50,879 bases of DNA from Dehalococcoidia bacterium (GTDB lineage Bacteria > Chloroflexota > Dehalococcoidia > Lucifugimonadales > UBA3495): positions 1 through 50,879 of the forward strand of contig JAJEIA010000143.1 in NCBI GenBank assembly GCA_022823505.1, written 5' to 3'. The position numbers and the translations under genes were made by a program. Below the pieces are notes generated by a model. The model was not told the DNA's origin and did no database searches. It saw only the letters and a list, made by a program, of their open reading frames with translations. How positions within the stretch are numbered: the stretch's first letter is position 1; each line of letters begins with the position of its first letter. Below, one piece after another: positions 44,074-50,879 of this stretch.

Positions 44074-45060
44074 TCAGCGTCGGAAGTCCGGAGCGACCTG
44101 CTCCAGGAACACCTGCATCTGTTCTTCCTGGCGGTAGGTGGCGAAGCGCACTATCACCTGGTCCGCGCCCGCCTCCGCGTAGGCGTGAATGCTCTCCCGC
44201 ACGCGCTCCGCATCGCCGAAGGGACCCCAGCGGTCGCCCCAGATGTTTGCGCCGTAGTAACCCATGAGCCAGTCCTCGGCCTCCGCTTCGGCCCTGGCGA
44301 CGTCCTCGTCCAGGTTGACCGTGAGATACATCACCGTCGACAACGCATCGGGGTCACGTTCGTATTCCGCGCAATAACCGCGCACGGTGTCCCTGAGGTC
44401 GACGAGTTCCTCGGGGGTTGCGGAAATCGAGATGGCGCCATCGGCGAGACGGGCGGCGCGCCGGGCCTGGCGCTCGCGCTGGGCTCCCTGTCCATCGCCG
44501 CGACCGTGCCAGTGGACGCCAAGGTACACGGGAACGCCGCCGGGCTGGACCGGTGTGGGCTCCATGATGACGTCGTCCATCTGGAAGTGGCGCCCCTCGT
44601 AGGAGAAGGGCTTGCCGGTTCCAAGCCCCTTGACCACCTCGAGCATTTCCTCAAGGCGGCGGGCCCGAGTACGCTGGGGCACATCGGCGTTGCGCCATTC
44701 CGCCTGCTGCATCCCGTTGAACGCCCCGCCTACCCCGACTCCAAGCTGCAGCCGGCCCGAGGAGATGAGATCGACCGTGCCCATCATCTGGGCCAGGAGA
44801 ACCGGGTGGCGCAGGGCCATGAGCATGACCGCGGTACCCAGCCGCACCCGGCTGGTGCGCGCCGCGATGGCGGCGAGGGTGGTCATCGCTTCCAGGCGCG
44901 GCTTTGCGGTGAGGCTGTCCCCGACCCACACGGAGTCCATGCCAGCCTCCTCAGCCCACGTCGCCAAGCGGAGGACGGTTTCAGCATCCGTTGGCTTGCG
45001 GTCGGCCAGCAACAGGCCACGGGTGGGCAGGAGGCAACCCAACTGAACGTTCGATGACAT
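44074..45060 (-). CDS. LLM-class oxidoreductase, possibly F420-dependent
   Basis: A 328-residue luciferase-like TIM barrel. LGCLLPTRGLLLADRKPTDA starts it; ATWAEEAGMDSVWVGDSL, TLAAIAARTSRVRLGTAVML and GTVDLISSGRLQLGVGVGG are family motifs. Its start lies 3 bases from the cofC stop, at the tail of the cofG-cofH-cofD-cofC operon. That makes F420 its likely cofactor (inference); FMN cannot be excluded. Substrate unknown. Confidence 0.88.
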   Translation of the reverse strand: MSSNVQLGCLLPTRGLLLADRKPTDAETVLRLATWAEEAGMDSVWVGDSLTAKPRLEAMTTLAAIAARTSRVRLGTAVMLMALRHPVLLAQMMGTVDLISSGRLQLGVGVGGAFNGMQQAEWRNADVPQRTRARRLEEMLEVVKGLGTGKPFSYEGRHFQMDDVIMEPTPVQPGGVPVYLGVHWHGRGDGQGAQRERQARRAARLADGAISISATPEELVDLRDTVRGYCAEYERDPDALSTVMYLTVNLDEDVARAEAEAEDWLMGYYGANIWGDRWGPFGDAERVRESIHAYAEAGADQVIVRFATYRQEEQMQVFLEQVAPDFRR

Positions 45061-45063
45061 AGG

Positions 45064-45756
45064 CTACCGGATCTCCAGGGTGGTGAGGTTGAGGGATCTG
45101 GGTTCGCGACCAAGCAGGCGTTTCAGCAGGCCCGGCTCCATGTGTTCGTATTCTTCCAGGTCGGAGCCATCATCGAGGTCGAATCCCATACCCTGGCTGT
45201 AATAGAACGCCACGGACACGCCCATTCGCGCCGCTGTACCCACGTGCTTGCGGAAGCTGTTGTTGCCCAGTTCGGGACGGAAATAGGGAATCAGGTCGTA
45301 GGGAACCAATATGGCGTTGGTGCCGCCGTCCCGGCGGGCGGGCGACAGCGTTATGTTGTGCTGGTGCTCAGCGCTGCGGATGAGCTGATGAATGTCGCTG
45401 GGCTTGATGAAAGGCAGATCCCCGGGGAGGTACAACGCCGACACCCCGCGCAGCCGAGCGCTTTCAAATGATTTGGTAATGGTGTCGTTGAGGTTGCGGC
45501 CCAGGTCCTCCATCCAGTTGGCGCCCAGGGTACGGGCCATGTTGCGGACGCGGTCGTCCCCGCCCACAACCCAGAATGGGTCCACGCCCGCGCCGCGAAT
45601 GGCCAGCAGAGCGCGACGGAACATGCCCATCGTAAGGTCGGCGCGGTCATCGGGTCCCATGACACGTGATAGCCGCGTCTTGCACTCCGAAAGCGGCTTC
45701 ATTGGGATCACGGGGACCACGGTGGGGTTGGCCTGATCGGGCGAATCGGTCATCAT
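45064..45756 (-). CDS. cofC: 2-phospho-L-lactate guanylyltransferase (CofC)
   Basis: A 230-residue nucleotidyltransferase that activates 2-phospholactate (or phosphoenolpyruvate in actinobacterial-type routes) with GTP for F420 assembly. VVPVIPMKPLSECKTRLSRV is the nucleotide-binding start, LYLPGDLPFIKPSDI a CofC hallmark, SPARRDGGTNAILVPYD and FYYSQGMGFDLDDGSDLEEY the acceptor side. Its ATG overlaps the cofD stop (ATGA at 45756-45753), indicating coupling. Confidence 0.93.
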   Translation of the reverse strand: MMTDSPDQANPTVVPVIPMKPLSECKTRLSRVMGPDDRADLTMGMFRRALLAIRGAGVDPFWVVGGDDRVRNMARTLGANWMEDLGRNLNDTITKSFESARLRGVSALYLPGDLPFIKPSDIHQLIRSAEHQHNITLSPARRDGGTNAILVPYDLIPYFRPELGNNSFRKHVGTAARMGVSVAFYYSQGMGFDLDDGSDLEEYEHMEPGLLKRLLGREPRSLNLTTLEIR

Positions 45757-46715
45757 TTTCGGTTCTCCAGGTCGGCGACCAGCGCGAGCACCCGTTCCGC
45801 GAGCTGAATCTTGTCCTCGTCGGTCTGCATGATGGTGGGCATCACGGCCGCCCCGACCCCTTCGGTGCGGACGGCTTCTTCCAAGTCCGCGTCCTGCGAG
45901 TCCAGCACCAGCACGTCGCAGATCTCGCGGTATTCCCGGGCCACACCGACCGCAGATACGTCGGCGCCCAATTCCTGCATGATCTTGCCTGCGGGCCCGC
46001 GTACTGCCGCACCTCCGACGATGGGGCTGACGGCCACCCGGGGCACGTGATGCTCGGCCATGGCGTCGCGTATTCCGGGCACGGCCAGGATAGGCGCCAC
46101 GCTCAGAAACGGGTTGGAAGGGCAGACGATGATCGCCGACGCGGATTCCAGTGCAGACACGAATCCGGGGGATGGTTGGGCGTCCTGTGCACCGACGTAA
46201 CTGATGGCCCGCACCGCCGGTTCGGCACGCCGCTTGACGAAATACTCCTGCATCGAAAGGGTGCCTTCGTCGGTATCCAGAACCGTCCGCACCGGCTGAT
46301 CGCTCATCGGGATTATCGGGTGATCGATGCCCAGATGCGCGGTCAATTGCGAGGTGACCTGGCTCAAGGACAACCCCTGGGCGAGTAGTTCGGTGCGTCG
46401 GATGTGCATGGCAAAATCGCGGCTGCCCAGATTGAACCAGGTATCAGCGCCGAGCCGATTCAACATCTGGAGGGTTTCAAACGAATCGCCGTCGATGCCC
46501 CAGCCGGTTTCGGGATTATACAGGCCCGACAGCGTGTAGGTCATTGTGTCCAGGTCGGGGGACACGTGCAACCCGTGGAACTGCTCGTCGTCGCCGGTGT
46601 TGACGACTATCGCCAACCGGTCGGGCAGCAGGACCCGCGACAGGCCCAGGGCAAGCTTGGCCCCACCGACGCCGCCGGCAAGGGCCAGCACCAGTCCGTT
46701 GGTCGACGCCGTCAC
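45753..46715 (-). CDS. cofD: 2-phospho-L-lactate transferase (CofD/FbiA)
   Basis: A 320-residue enzyme that joins FO to the activated phospho-acid to give (dehydro)F420-0. The glycine loop ALAGGVGGAKLALGLSRVL, VVNTGDDEQFHGLHVSPDLD, and IIVCPSNPFLSVAPILAVPG are CofD signatures. It starts 3 bases after cofH and overlaps cofC by 4 bases. A CofD-fold paralogue, YvcK/GlmR, lies at 3950-5044. Confidence 0.95.
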   Translation of the reverse strand: MTASTNGLVLALAGGVGGAKLALGLSRVLLPDRLAIVVNTGDDEQFHGLHVSPDLDTMTYTLSGLYNPETGWGIDGDSFETLQMLNRLGADTWFNLGSRDFAMHIRRTELLAQGLSLSQVTSQLTAHLGIDHPIIPMSDQPVRTVLDTDEGTLSMQEYFVKRRAEPAVRAISYVGAQDAQPSPGFVSALESASAIIVCPSNPFLSVAPILAVPGIRDAMAEHHVPRVAVSPIVGGAAVRGPAGKIMQELGADVSAVGVAREYREICDVLVLDSQDADLEEAVRTEGVGAAVMPTIMQTDEDKIQLAERVLALVADLENRK

Positions 46716-46718
46716 TGG

Positions 46719-48038
46719 TCAGGCCGGCTGTTGTACAGCGTTCCGTTCGCGTTGCGTGCGAGGATGCTCGAACCGGTAGGAGTCCATCTGTACCAACTGG
46801 TTGTAGGAGCCGAAGATCTCCTCAACGTTGTCGCCCACCAGGTCCAGCGGATCCAGCGCCTCGTCGGAATCGCTGTACACCCGGCGAATGCCGTAGGTGG
46901 TATATCGCTCGGCCGGAGTGCGGCCGGCCTCCCGGATCATGGCGCGGAACTCCGATGGGCGCATGAGCTGACCGTGCATGGCTCCGGCGGAGGTGGAGAT
47001 GCTCTCGTTGATCAGGGTGCCGCCCAGGTCGTTGACGCCCGCGGTGAGCAGCAGTTGGGACATCCGGCTGCCCTCCTTGACCCAGGAGGCCTGGATGTTG
47101 GGGATCCAGTTGTTGAGCATGATACGGGCGATGGCGTGGACCTTTATCACGTCCATTCCGGTCGGGCCGGAGCGGACGTTCTCGACGGTGCCCTTCAGGT
47201 ACATCGGTGCTTCGGAGGCCACGAAGCTGAGCGGCACGAACTCGGTGAATCCGCCGGTTTGCTGCTGGATGTCACGCAGCAGGGCGATGTGGCGCACGAT
47301 CTGGGCGTTGGTCTCCCGGTGGCCGAACATCACCGTCGACGTCGTCGGGATGCCCAGGTCGTGGGCGTTGGTGATCACCTCGATCCACTGGTCAACGGTG
47401 ATCCGGCCCGGGGATATGACGTCGCGCAGTTCCTGGTCCAGCACTTCCGCGGAGGTCCCGGGCAGGCTGCCCACACCGGCGTCTTTGAGTCCCTGCAGGT
47501 ACTCCCGAATGGTGCACTTCGACCTGACGGAGCCGTAGAGCACCTCCTCCGGGGAGAAGCCGTGGACGTGCATGTCCGGCAGTTCTTCCGTGATGGCTTC
47601 GCACAGGCGAATGTAGAGATCGCCCTCCATCTGGGGAGGCAGACCGGCCTGGACACAGACCTCGGTGGCTCCGTAGTCCTGGGCCTCCTTGGCACGGCGG
47701 ATAATCTCGTTCACCGGCAGGAAGTAGCCTTCCTCCTCGCGGAAATCGCGGCTGAAGGCGCAGAACCCGCAGCGCTTGATGCAAACGTTGGTAAAGTTGA
47801 TGTTCCGGTTGACCACGTAGGTAACGAGGTCGCCGACCACACGTCGCCGCAGCTCGTCGGCCACCATGGTCATCGCCGTAAATTCGGGGCCGGAGGTCCC
47901 GAACAGGATGTCGGCTTCGTCGACGGATATGTCGCCGCCCGCCAGAGCGTGTTCCAGCACCGACGCCACCTCCGGGCGCAGTGAGTTGATCAGGGCAACC
48001 AGAGTTGCCGGAGCATCGCGGTCAGTTGCTGTGGACAT
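46719..48038 (-). CDS. cofH: FO synthase subunit 2 (CofH), radical SAM
   Basis: A 439-residue radical SAM enzyme that, with CofG, makes the deazaflavin chromophore FO. The Fe-S motif is CIKRCGFC (C-x3-C-x2-C) in FTNVCIKRCGFCAFSRD; VCVQAGLPPQMEGD, VHGFSPEEVLYG and GGTLINESISTSAGAMHGQ are CofH-specific. The ATG at 48038 lies within the last codons of cofG (17-base overlap) with GGGGGAA upstream. In Actinobacteria the two halves are fused as FbiC; here they are separate. Confidence 0.95.
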   Translation of the reverse strand: MSTATDRDAPATLVALINSLRPEVASVLEHALAGGDISVDEADILFGTSGPEFTAMTMVADELRRRVVGDLVTYVVNRNINFTNVCIKRCGFCAFSRDFREEEGYFLPVNEIIRRAKEAQDYGATEVCVQAGLPPQMEGDLYIRLCEAITEELPDMHVHGFSPEEVLYGSVRSKCTIREYLQGLKDAGVGSLPGTSAEVLDQELRDVISPGRITVDQWIEVITNAHDLGIPTTSTVMFGHRETNAQIVRHIALLRDIQQQTGGFTEFVPLSFVASEAPMYLKGTVENVRSGPTGMDVIKVHAIARIMLNNWIPNIQASWVKEGSRMSQLLLTAGVNDLGGTLINESISTSAGAMHGQLMRPSEFRAMIREAGRTPAERYTTYGIRRVYSDSDEALDPLDLVGDNVEEIFGSYNQLVQMDSYRFEHPRTQRERNAVQQPA

Positions 48039-49242
48039 AGCGTCGGATTCCCCCTTTGACGTAACCCGACTCGTCGGTGAGTCGGAGCAGTTTTTCCTTG
48101 AGAGACGGCGGCAAGGGCCATGCGGAACCGCCGGCGAAGTACTCCGGATAGACCGGCAGGCGCGGGCGCAGTTCGTAGCCGGCCTCGCGGGTGCGGCGTT
48201 CCAGTTCGGTGAGCTGAGGCCAGGGGGCCTCCGGGTTGACGTAGTCGATGGTGAGCGGCGACACGCCGCCCCAATCGTTGATGCCGGCGGCAATGTAGCG
48301 CTCGTAGTTCTCGCTGAGGTTGGGCGGCACCTGGATGTTGACCCGCTCCCCGAGAATGATGCGAGCCACGGCGGTGGTCCACATGAGTTCGTCGGGAGCG
48401 GCGTCGGGCGTGTCCGCCATTGGAGTGTCCGCCTTGGCCCGGAAGTTCTGAATGATGACTTCCTGTATGTGGCCGTACCGTTGGTGCAGGCGTCGAATGT
48501 CCAACAGGGATTCCACGCGTTCCTGGCGGGTCTCGCCGATCCCGATCAGAATGCCGGTGGTGAATGGGATTCCCAATTCCCCGGCCAATTCCATGGTCCG
48601 CAGGCGCACACGGGGACGCTTGCTGGGAGCGAATTCGTGGGGCCCCCCGGACTCGTAGAGCCGCACGCTCGAACTCTCAAGCATGATCCCGATGGAAGGA
48701 TTGGTCGGTTGCAACGCCTCCAGTTCCCGGCGGCTCATGGTGCCGGGATTGCCGTGAGGCAGCAATTCTGTTTCCTCGAAGACGGCGCGGCACATTTGGG
48801 ACAGGTAATCGTGCGTAGTGCGGTATCCTCTGACCGAAAGCCAGTCCGCTGCCTCCGGATACCGCTGCTCGGGGCGCTCCCCCAGGGTGAACAAAGCCTC
48901 GGTGCAGCCTAGACGCTGCCCGGCGCGTGCAACGTACAGCACCTGGTCCGTGGTGAGATACAGGTCGTCGGTCTCTGCGGGTGACTGGCGGAAAGTGCAA
49001 TAGCCACAGAAATCGCGGCACAGACGGGTCAGCGGGATGAACACCTTCGGTGAGAAGGTGACGACCCGGCCGCGGCCCCGGTCGCGCAACCCTGAAGCGA
49101 CTGCGCACAGGCCGGCCTCAAAGCTGCCGTCCCCCTCGACGAGCGCCATGGCGTCATCATCGGACAACTCGGCCCCGCCCGCCAACCGATCCAGCGAGGG
49201 CAGATCTGAAATGTTTATGTGGACAGCTGAACCGTTAGGCAC
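48022..49242 (-). CDS. cofG: FO synthase subunit 1 (CofG), radical SAM
   Basis: A 406-residue radical SAM enzyme. The Fe-S motif is CRDFCGYC in PLTRLCRDFCGYCTFRQ; FTLGERPEQRYPEA, PHGNPGTMSRRELEAL and FTTGILIGIGETRQERVESL are CofG features. It starts with GTG, weak ribosome site, right behind a promoter with a 35-base leader. It heads the operon cofG-cofH-cofD-cofC-LLM. cofE (glutamyl ligase) is not in the window. Confidence 0.95.
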   Translation of the reverse strand: MPNGSAVHINISDLPSLDRLAGGAELSDDDAMALVEGDGSFEAGLCAVASGLRDRGRGRVVTFSPKVFIPLTRLCRDFCGYCTFRQSPAETDDLYLTTDQVLYVARAGQRLGCTEALFTLGERPEQRYPEAADWLSVRGYRTTHDYLSQMCRAVFEETELLPHGNPGTMSRRELEALQPTNPSIGIMLESSSVRLYESGGPHEFAPSKRPRVRLRTMELAGELGIPFTTGILIGIGETRQERVESLLDIRRLHQRYGHIQEVIIQNFRAKADTPMADTPDAAPDELMWTTAVARIILGERVNIQVPPNLSENYERYIAAGINDWGGVSPLTIDYVNPEAPWPQLTELERRTREAGYELRPRLPVYPEYFAGGSAWPLPPSLKEKLLRLTDESGYVKGGIRRYVHSN

Positions 49243-49260
49243 GTGGGGCGTCCGTGGGGT

Positions 49261-49283
49261 CGATCAATGGGAGTGCGATCAAT
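49261..49283. repeat. Direct repeat CGATCAAT, possible operator of the cof operon
   Basis: CGATCAAT occurs at 49261-49268 and 49276-49283, 15 bases apart. It spans the predicted -10 edge and first transcribed bases of the cof promoter, where a regulator could act. No regulator gene is adjacent. Confidence 0.4.
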
Positions 49284-49310
49284 TGTATGCAGGGGGTATC
49301 GGCGATTCAA
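49282..49310 (-). promoter_or_regulatory. Promoter of the F420 (cof) operon
   Basis: Minus strand: -35 TTGAAT (49305-49310), 17-base spacer, -10 TACAAT (49282-49287). Predicted start near 49275. The direct repeat at 49261-49283 overlaps the start region. Confidence 0.6.
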
Positions 49311-49414
49311 GGCGACGCGGATGTAATTCTCGGCGCGCTTGGACGTTATGTAAATTACGTTCGCAAACGAGAGGCACGTACCCCACCGCTGCCGTAAGCC
49401 GTGGCGTTGTTATG

Positions 49415-50491
49415 TCAATCACCGAACAGTTGACCCTGACGTGACGGATCCACGCCAGACCCGGACCACGGCCATCCGAGGTATTCATAGGCCAGACGCG
49501 TTGCAACCCGACCTCTCGGTGTCCGCTCCAGCAAACCCTGCTGGAGGAGGAATGGTTCGAGAACTTCCATCACCGTGCTGGCGTCCTCGCTCATGGAGGC
49601 AGACAAAGTGTCCAGGCCTACCGGACCGCCATTGAATTTTTCGATGATGCTGGACAGAAGGCGGTGGTCAGTTTCGTCCAGCCCGCGCGCATCGACGCCC
49701 AGGCGGTCCAGGGACTCGCGAGCCACCGGCCCCGTAACCCGGTTGTCCGCGCGGACCAGCGCGTAGTCACGGGCGCGGCGCAGCAGACGGTTGGCGATGC
49801 GGGGCGTACCGCGGGAGCGTACCGCCACCTCGCGCAATCCCTCGTCTTCGGACTCTATGCCCAGGATCCGGGAGGAGCGGCGCACGACGGTTTCCATGTC
49901 GTCGTCCGCATAGTAATCAAGGCGGAAAACGGAGCCGAACCGGTCGCGCAGCGGGGCGCTCACCAGAGAGTACCGGGTTGTGGCACCCACCAGCGTGAAG
50001 GGGTTGATCCGCAGGTTGATGCTGCGGGCCGAAAGTCCTTTGCCCACGACCCATGAAAGGAAGAAATCCTCCATCGCCGAGTACATCACCTCTTCGACGG
50101 CACGGTTCAGACGGTGTATCTCGTCGATGAACAGGACGTCGTTGGGCTGCAGCCCGGTCAGGATGGAGGCGATGTCGCTGGCGCGCTCGATGGCCGGACC
50201 CGAAGTCACCTTGATGGTGGAACCCATCTCGTGGGCGATTATGTTAGCCAGAGTGGTTTTGCCGAGGCCGGGCGGGCCGTAGATCACGACGTGATCCAGG
50301 GCTTCGCCACGCATCCGCGCGGCCTCCATGGCGATGCTGAGGTTTTCTCGCACCTGCGGCTGGCCGACGAAGTCGTCGAGGCGCGCCGGCCGCAGGCGCA
50401 CGTCCTGCTCGCCGTCATCGCCCTGGGTGGCTGGTGAGATCGGTCGCGCTCCCGACTCGGCCGCGCCATCTGGTCTCTGCGTGGTCGTCAT
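49415..50491 (-). CDS. ruvB: Holliday junction branch migration helicase RuvB
   Basis: A 358-residue AAA+ hexameric motor that drives branch migration with Ruv[19 protein letters not shown] begins the conserved part; Walker A is [14 protein letters not shown], Walker [16 protein letters not shown], with [20 protein letters not shown] (sensor 1/Arg finger) and the C-terminal winged helix [18 protein letters not shown]. About 35 N-terminal residues are extra and Glu/Asp/Pro rich. The promoter lies so close that the mRNA may start at the ATG. Confidence 0.96.
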   Translation of the reverse strand: MTTTQRPDGAAESGARPISPATQGDDGEQDVRLRPARLDDFVGQPQVRENLSIAMEAARMRGEALDHVVIYGPPGLGKTTLANIIAHEMGSTIKVTSGPAIERASDIASILTGLQPNDVLFIDEIHRLNRAVEEVMYSAMEDFFLSWVVGKGLSARSINLRINPFTLVGATTRYSLVSAPLRDRFGSVFRLDYYADDDMETVVRRSSRILGIESEDEGLREVAVRSRGTPRIANRLLRRARDYALVRADNRVTGPVARESLDRLGVDARGLDETDHRLLSSIIEKFNGGPVGLDTLSASMSEDASTVMEVLEPFLLQQGLLERTPRGRVATRLAYEYLGWPWSGSGVDPSRQGQLFGD

Positions 50492-50497
50492 AACCGC

Positions 50498-50527
50498 ATT
50501 CTAGGGGCCGCGTCGCCGGGGGGTCAA
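50498..50527 (-). promoter_or_regulatory. Promoter of ruvB, predicting a leaderless mRNA
   Basis: Minus strand: -35 TTGACC (50522-50527), 18-base spacer, -10 TAGAAT (50498-50503). Only GCGGTT separates the -10 from the ATG at 50491, so transcription would begin at or within a base of the start codon. No Shine-Dalgarno sequence is present. Confidence 0.6.
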
Positions 50528-50626
50528 CCGTGACGGCGACACGGTTGTGCCGCAACAGAGGCTAAAAGACGGCCCCGACCAGGCGCCGACCCCGCCCGGT
50601 TGGCAGCCCGACACAAATCGTTCCGG

Positions 50627-50656
50627 TTGACGATGCGGAGCGCCGCTTGCTACACT
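50627..50656 (+). promoter_or_regulatory. Promoter of tRNA-Val(GAC)
   Basis: -35 TTGACG (50627-50632), 18-base spacer, -10 TACACT (50651-50656). The predicted start lies about 5 bases before the mature tRNA. Confidence 0.7.
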
Positions 50657-50667
50657 TCAACTGCAGT

Positions 50668-50744
50668 GGGCGGTTAGCTCAGTTGGTTAGAGTACTTGCT
50701 CGACACGCAAGAGGTCAGTGGTTCGAGTCCACTACCGCCCACCA
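50668..50744 (+). tRNA. tRNA-Val (anticodon GAC), with C33
   Basis: Acceptor GGGCGGT/ACCGCCC, D stem GCTC/GAGT, anticodon stem CTTGC/GCAAG around the loop TCGACAC (anticodon GAC), T arm AGTGG-TTCGAGT-CCACT, discriminator A, CCA encoded. Position 33, almost always U, is C here. The 3' end overlaps the stop and last codons of the reading frame on the other strand. Confidence 0.93.
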
Positions 50745-50879
50745 ACCTGCACGGTAGATAGAACTGCATCGGGAAGGGCCACCTTGTCGGTGGCCTTTCC
50801 CGATGCCAGGCTGTCGCTGGGCATGGGCACGGTGTAGCGCATCAGGGCGTCGCCGGGCACCACGAGAATCTCCTTGACG
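50732..50879 (-). CDS. Serine recombinase-like protein, C-terminal end only
   Basis: A minus-strand frame enters from the right edge, runs 48 codons and stops with TAG at 50734-50732 inside the tRNA-Val gene. It reads ILVVPGDALMRYTVPMP, a SD/KVALPDAVLSTVQ stretch and ends VGGR. The beta-rich R-Y-T-V-P-M-P element followed by a short tail ending near GG resembles the C-terminal end of large serine recombinases encoded on Chloroflexota mobile elements (from memory of the family; not searched). The catalytic domain would lie beyond the window. A chance open frame is possible but the codon usage and motif argue against it. Confidence 0.5.
   Translation of the reverse strand, partial: VKEILVVPGDALMRYTVPMPSDSLASGKATDKVALPDAVLSTVQVGGR
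50766..50806. repeat. Long inverted repeat beside tRNA-Val
   Basis: An 18-bp stem, GCATCGGGAA-x-GGCCACC against its complement with one mismatch (a G/T pair in RNA), around a TTGTC loop. It lies 22 bases after the tRNA and inside the recombinase-like frame. No T run follows on either strand. Confidence 0.65.

Noticed and set aside
46404-47984. A long open frame (over 500 codons) on the plus strand across cofH and cofD
   Set aside because: It is antisense to clearly conserved F420 genes and has no recognisable motif; high GC gives long spurious frames.
49379-49420. TTGACA with TACGGC, minus strand, as the cof operon promoter
   Set aside because: The -10 is poor and the leader would be long; TTGAAT/TACAAT nearer cofG is better.
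50766-50806. The long hairpin as a standard rho-independent terminator of tRNA-Val
   Set aside because: No T run follows on either strand and the stem lies in the recombinase-like frame.
1-50879. CRISPR array, rRNA genes, complete insertion sequence, origin of replication
   Set aside because: No regularly spaced repeats, rRNA sequence or transposase reading frame was seen; ftsK, ruvB and holA are not origin markers.

Overview
The window is high-GC bacterial DNA, almost entirely coding, with a gene set that points to the phylum Chloroflexota, most likely a Dehalococcoidia or SAR202-like lineage. This placement is inference. It rests on split FO synthase (cofG + cofH) with cofD and cofC for coenzyme F420, two LLM-class flavin/F420 oxidoreductases, B12-dependent methylmalonyl-CoA mutase made of separate large and small chains, an archaeal-type FBP aldolase/phosphatase, and Thr/Pro/Ala-rich lipoproteins.

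Layout. 1-5.1 kb (minus): a yvcK/glmR-glmS operon behind a clear sigma-70-type promoter, then a phosphonoacetate-hydrolase-like phosphatase and the start of homoserine kinase, which runs off the left edge. 5.1-10.2 kb: an LLM oxidoreductase divergent from a fused hydantoinase/5-oxoprolinase (HyuA+HyuB). 10.2-12 kb: two accessory genes (Uma2-type and GIY-YIG-type nuclease folds) followed by stacked inverted repeats. 12-14.2 kb (minus): a fumarylacetoacetase-fold hydrolase, a D-2-hydroxyacid dehydrogenase with a near-perfect promoter, and tRNA-Arg(TCT) with its own promoter and terminator. 14.5-22.5 kb (plus): the B12-binding small chain of methylmalonyl-CoA mutase, then a housekeeping run: DUF177, rpmF, fabD, nusB, acpP, family-4 uracil-DNA glycosylase, RNase J, FtsK.

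22.8-30 kb: a PHP phosphoesterase and an oligopeptide ABC ATPase (plus) face a minus-strand run of mcmA, acyl-CoA dehydrogenase, methylmalonyl-CoA epimerase and holA, preceded by a two-domain NIPSNAP protein. Together with the small chain at 14.5 kb, this gives propionyl/methylmalonyl-CoA metabolism. 30-35.7 kb: an HtrA-type lipoprotein protease, tRNA-His(GTG) and tRNA-Arg(TCG), and an oligopeptide ABC importer (binding lipoprotein plus two permeases). 35.9-40.8 kb: a thioredoxin-fold DUF255 protein, aspS (apparently with a CTG start) and a PLP aminotransferase. 40.9-44 kb: FBP aldolase/phosphatase, a zinc-ribbon/TPR membrane protein and fabI. 44-49.2 kb (minus): the F420 operon cofG-cofH-cofD-cofC-LLM oxidoreductase, probably reading on into fabI. 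49.4-50.9 kb: ruvB with a promoter that predicts a leaderless mRNA, then tRNA-Val(GAC), and at the right edge the C-terminal end of what looks like a large serine recombinase, whose stop codon lies inside the tRNA gene.

Most of the window is ordinary chromosome. The most interesting places are the tRNA-Val/recombinase junction (a likely integrated element continuing past the right edge), the Uma2/GIY-YIG accessory patch with its inverted repeats, the compact F420 operon, and several enzymes with changed active-site residues (the FAH-fold hydrolase, FabI and the ABC ATPase). I saw no CRISPR array, rRNA or complete insertion sequence.
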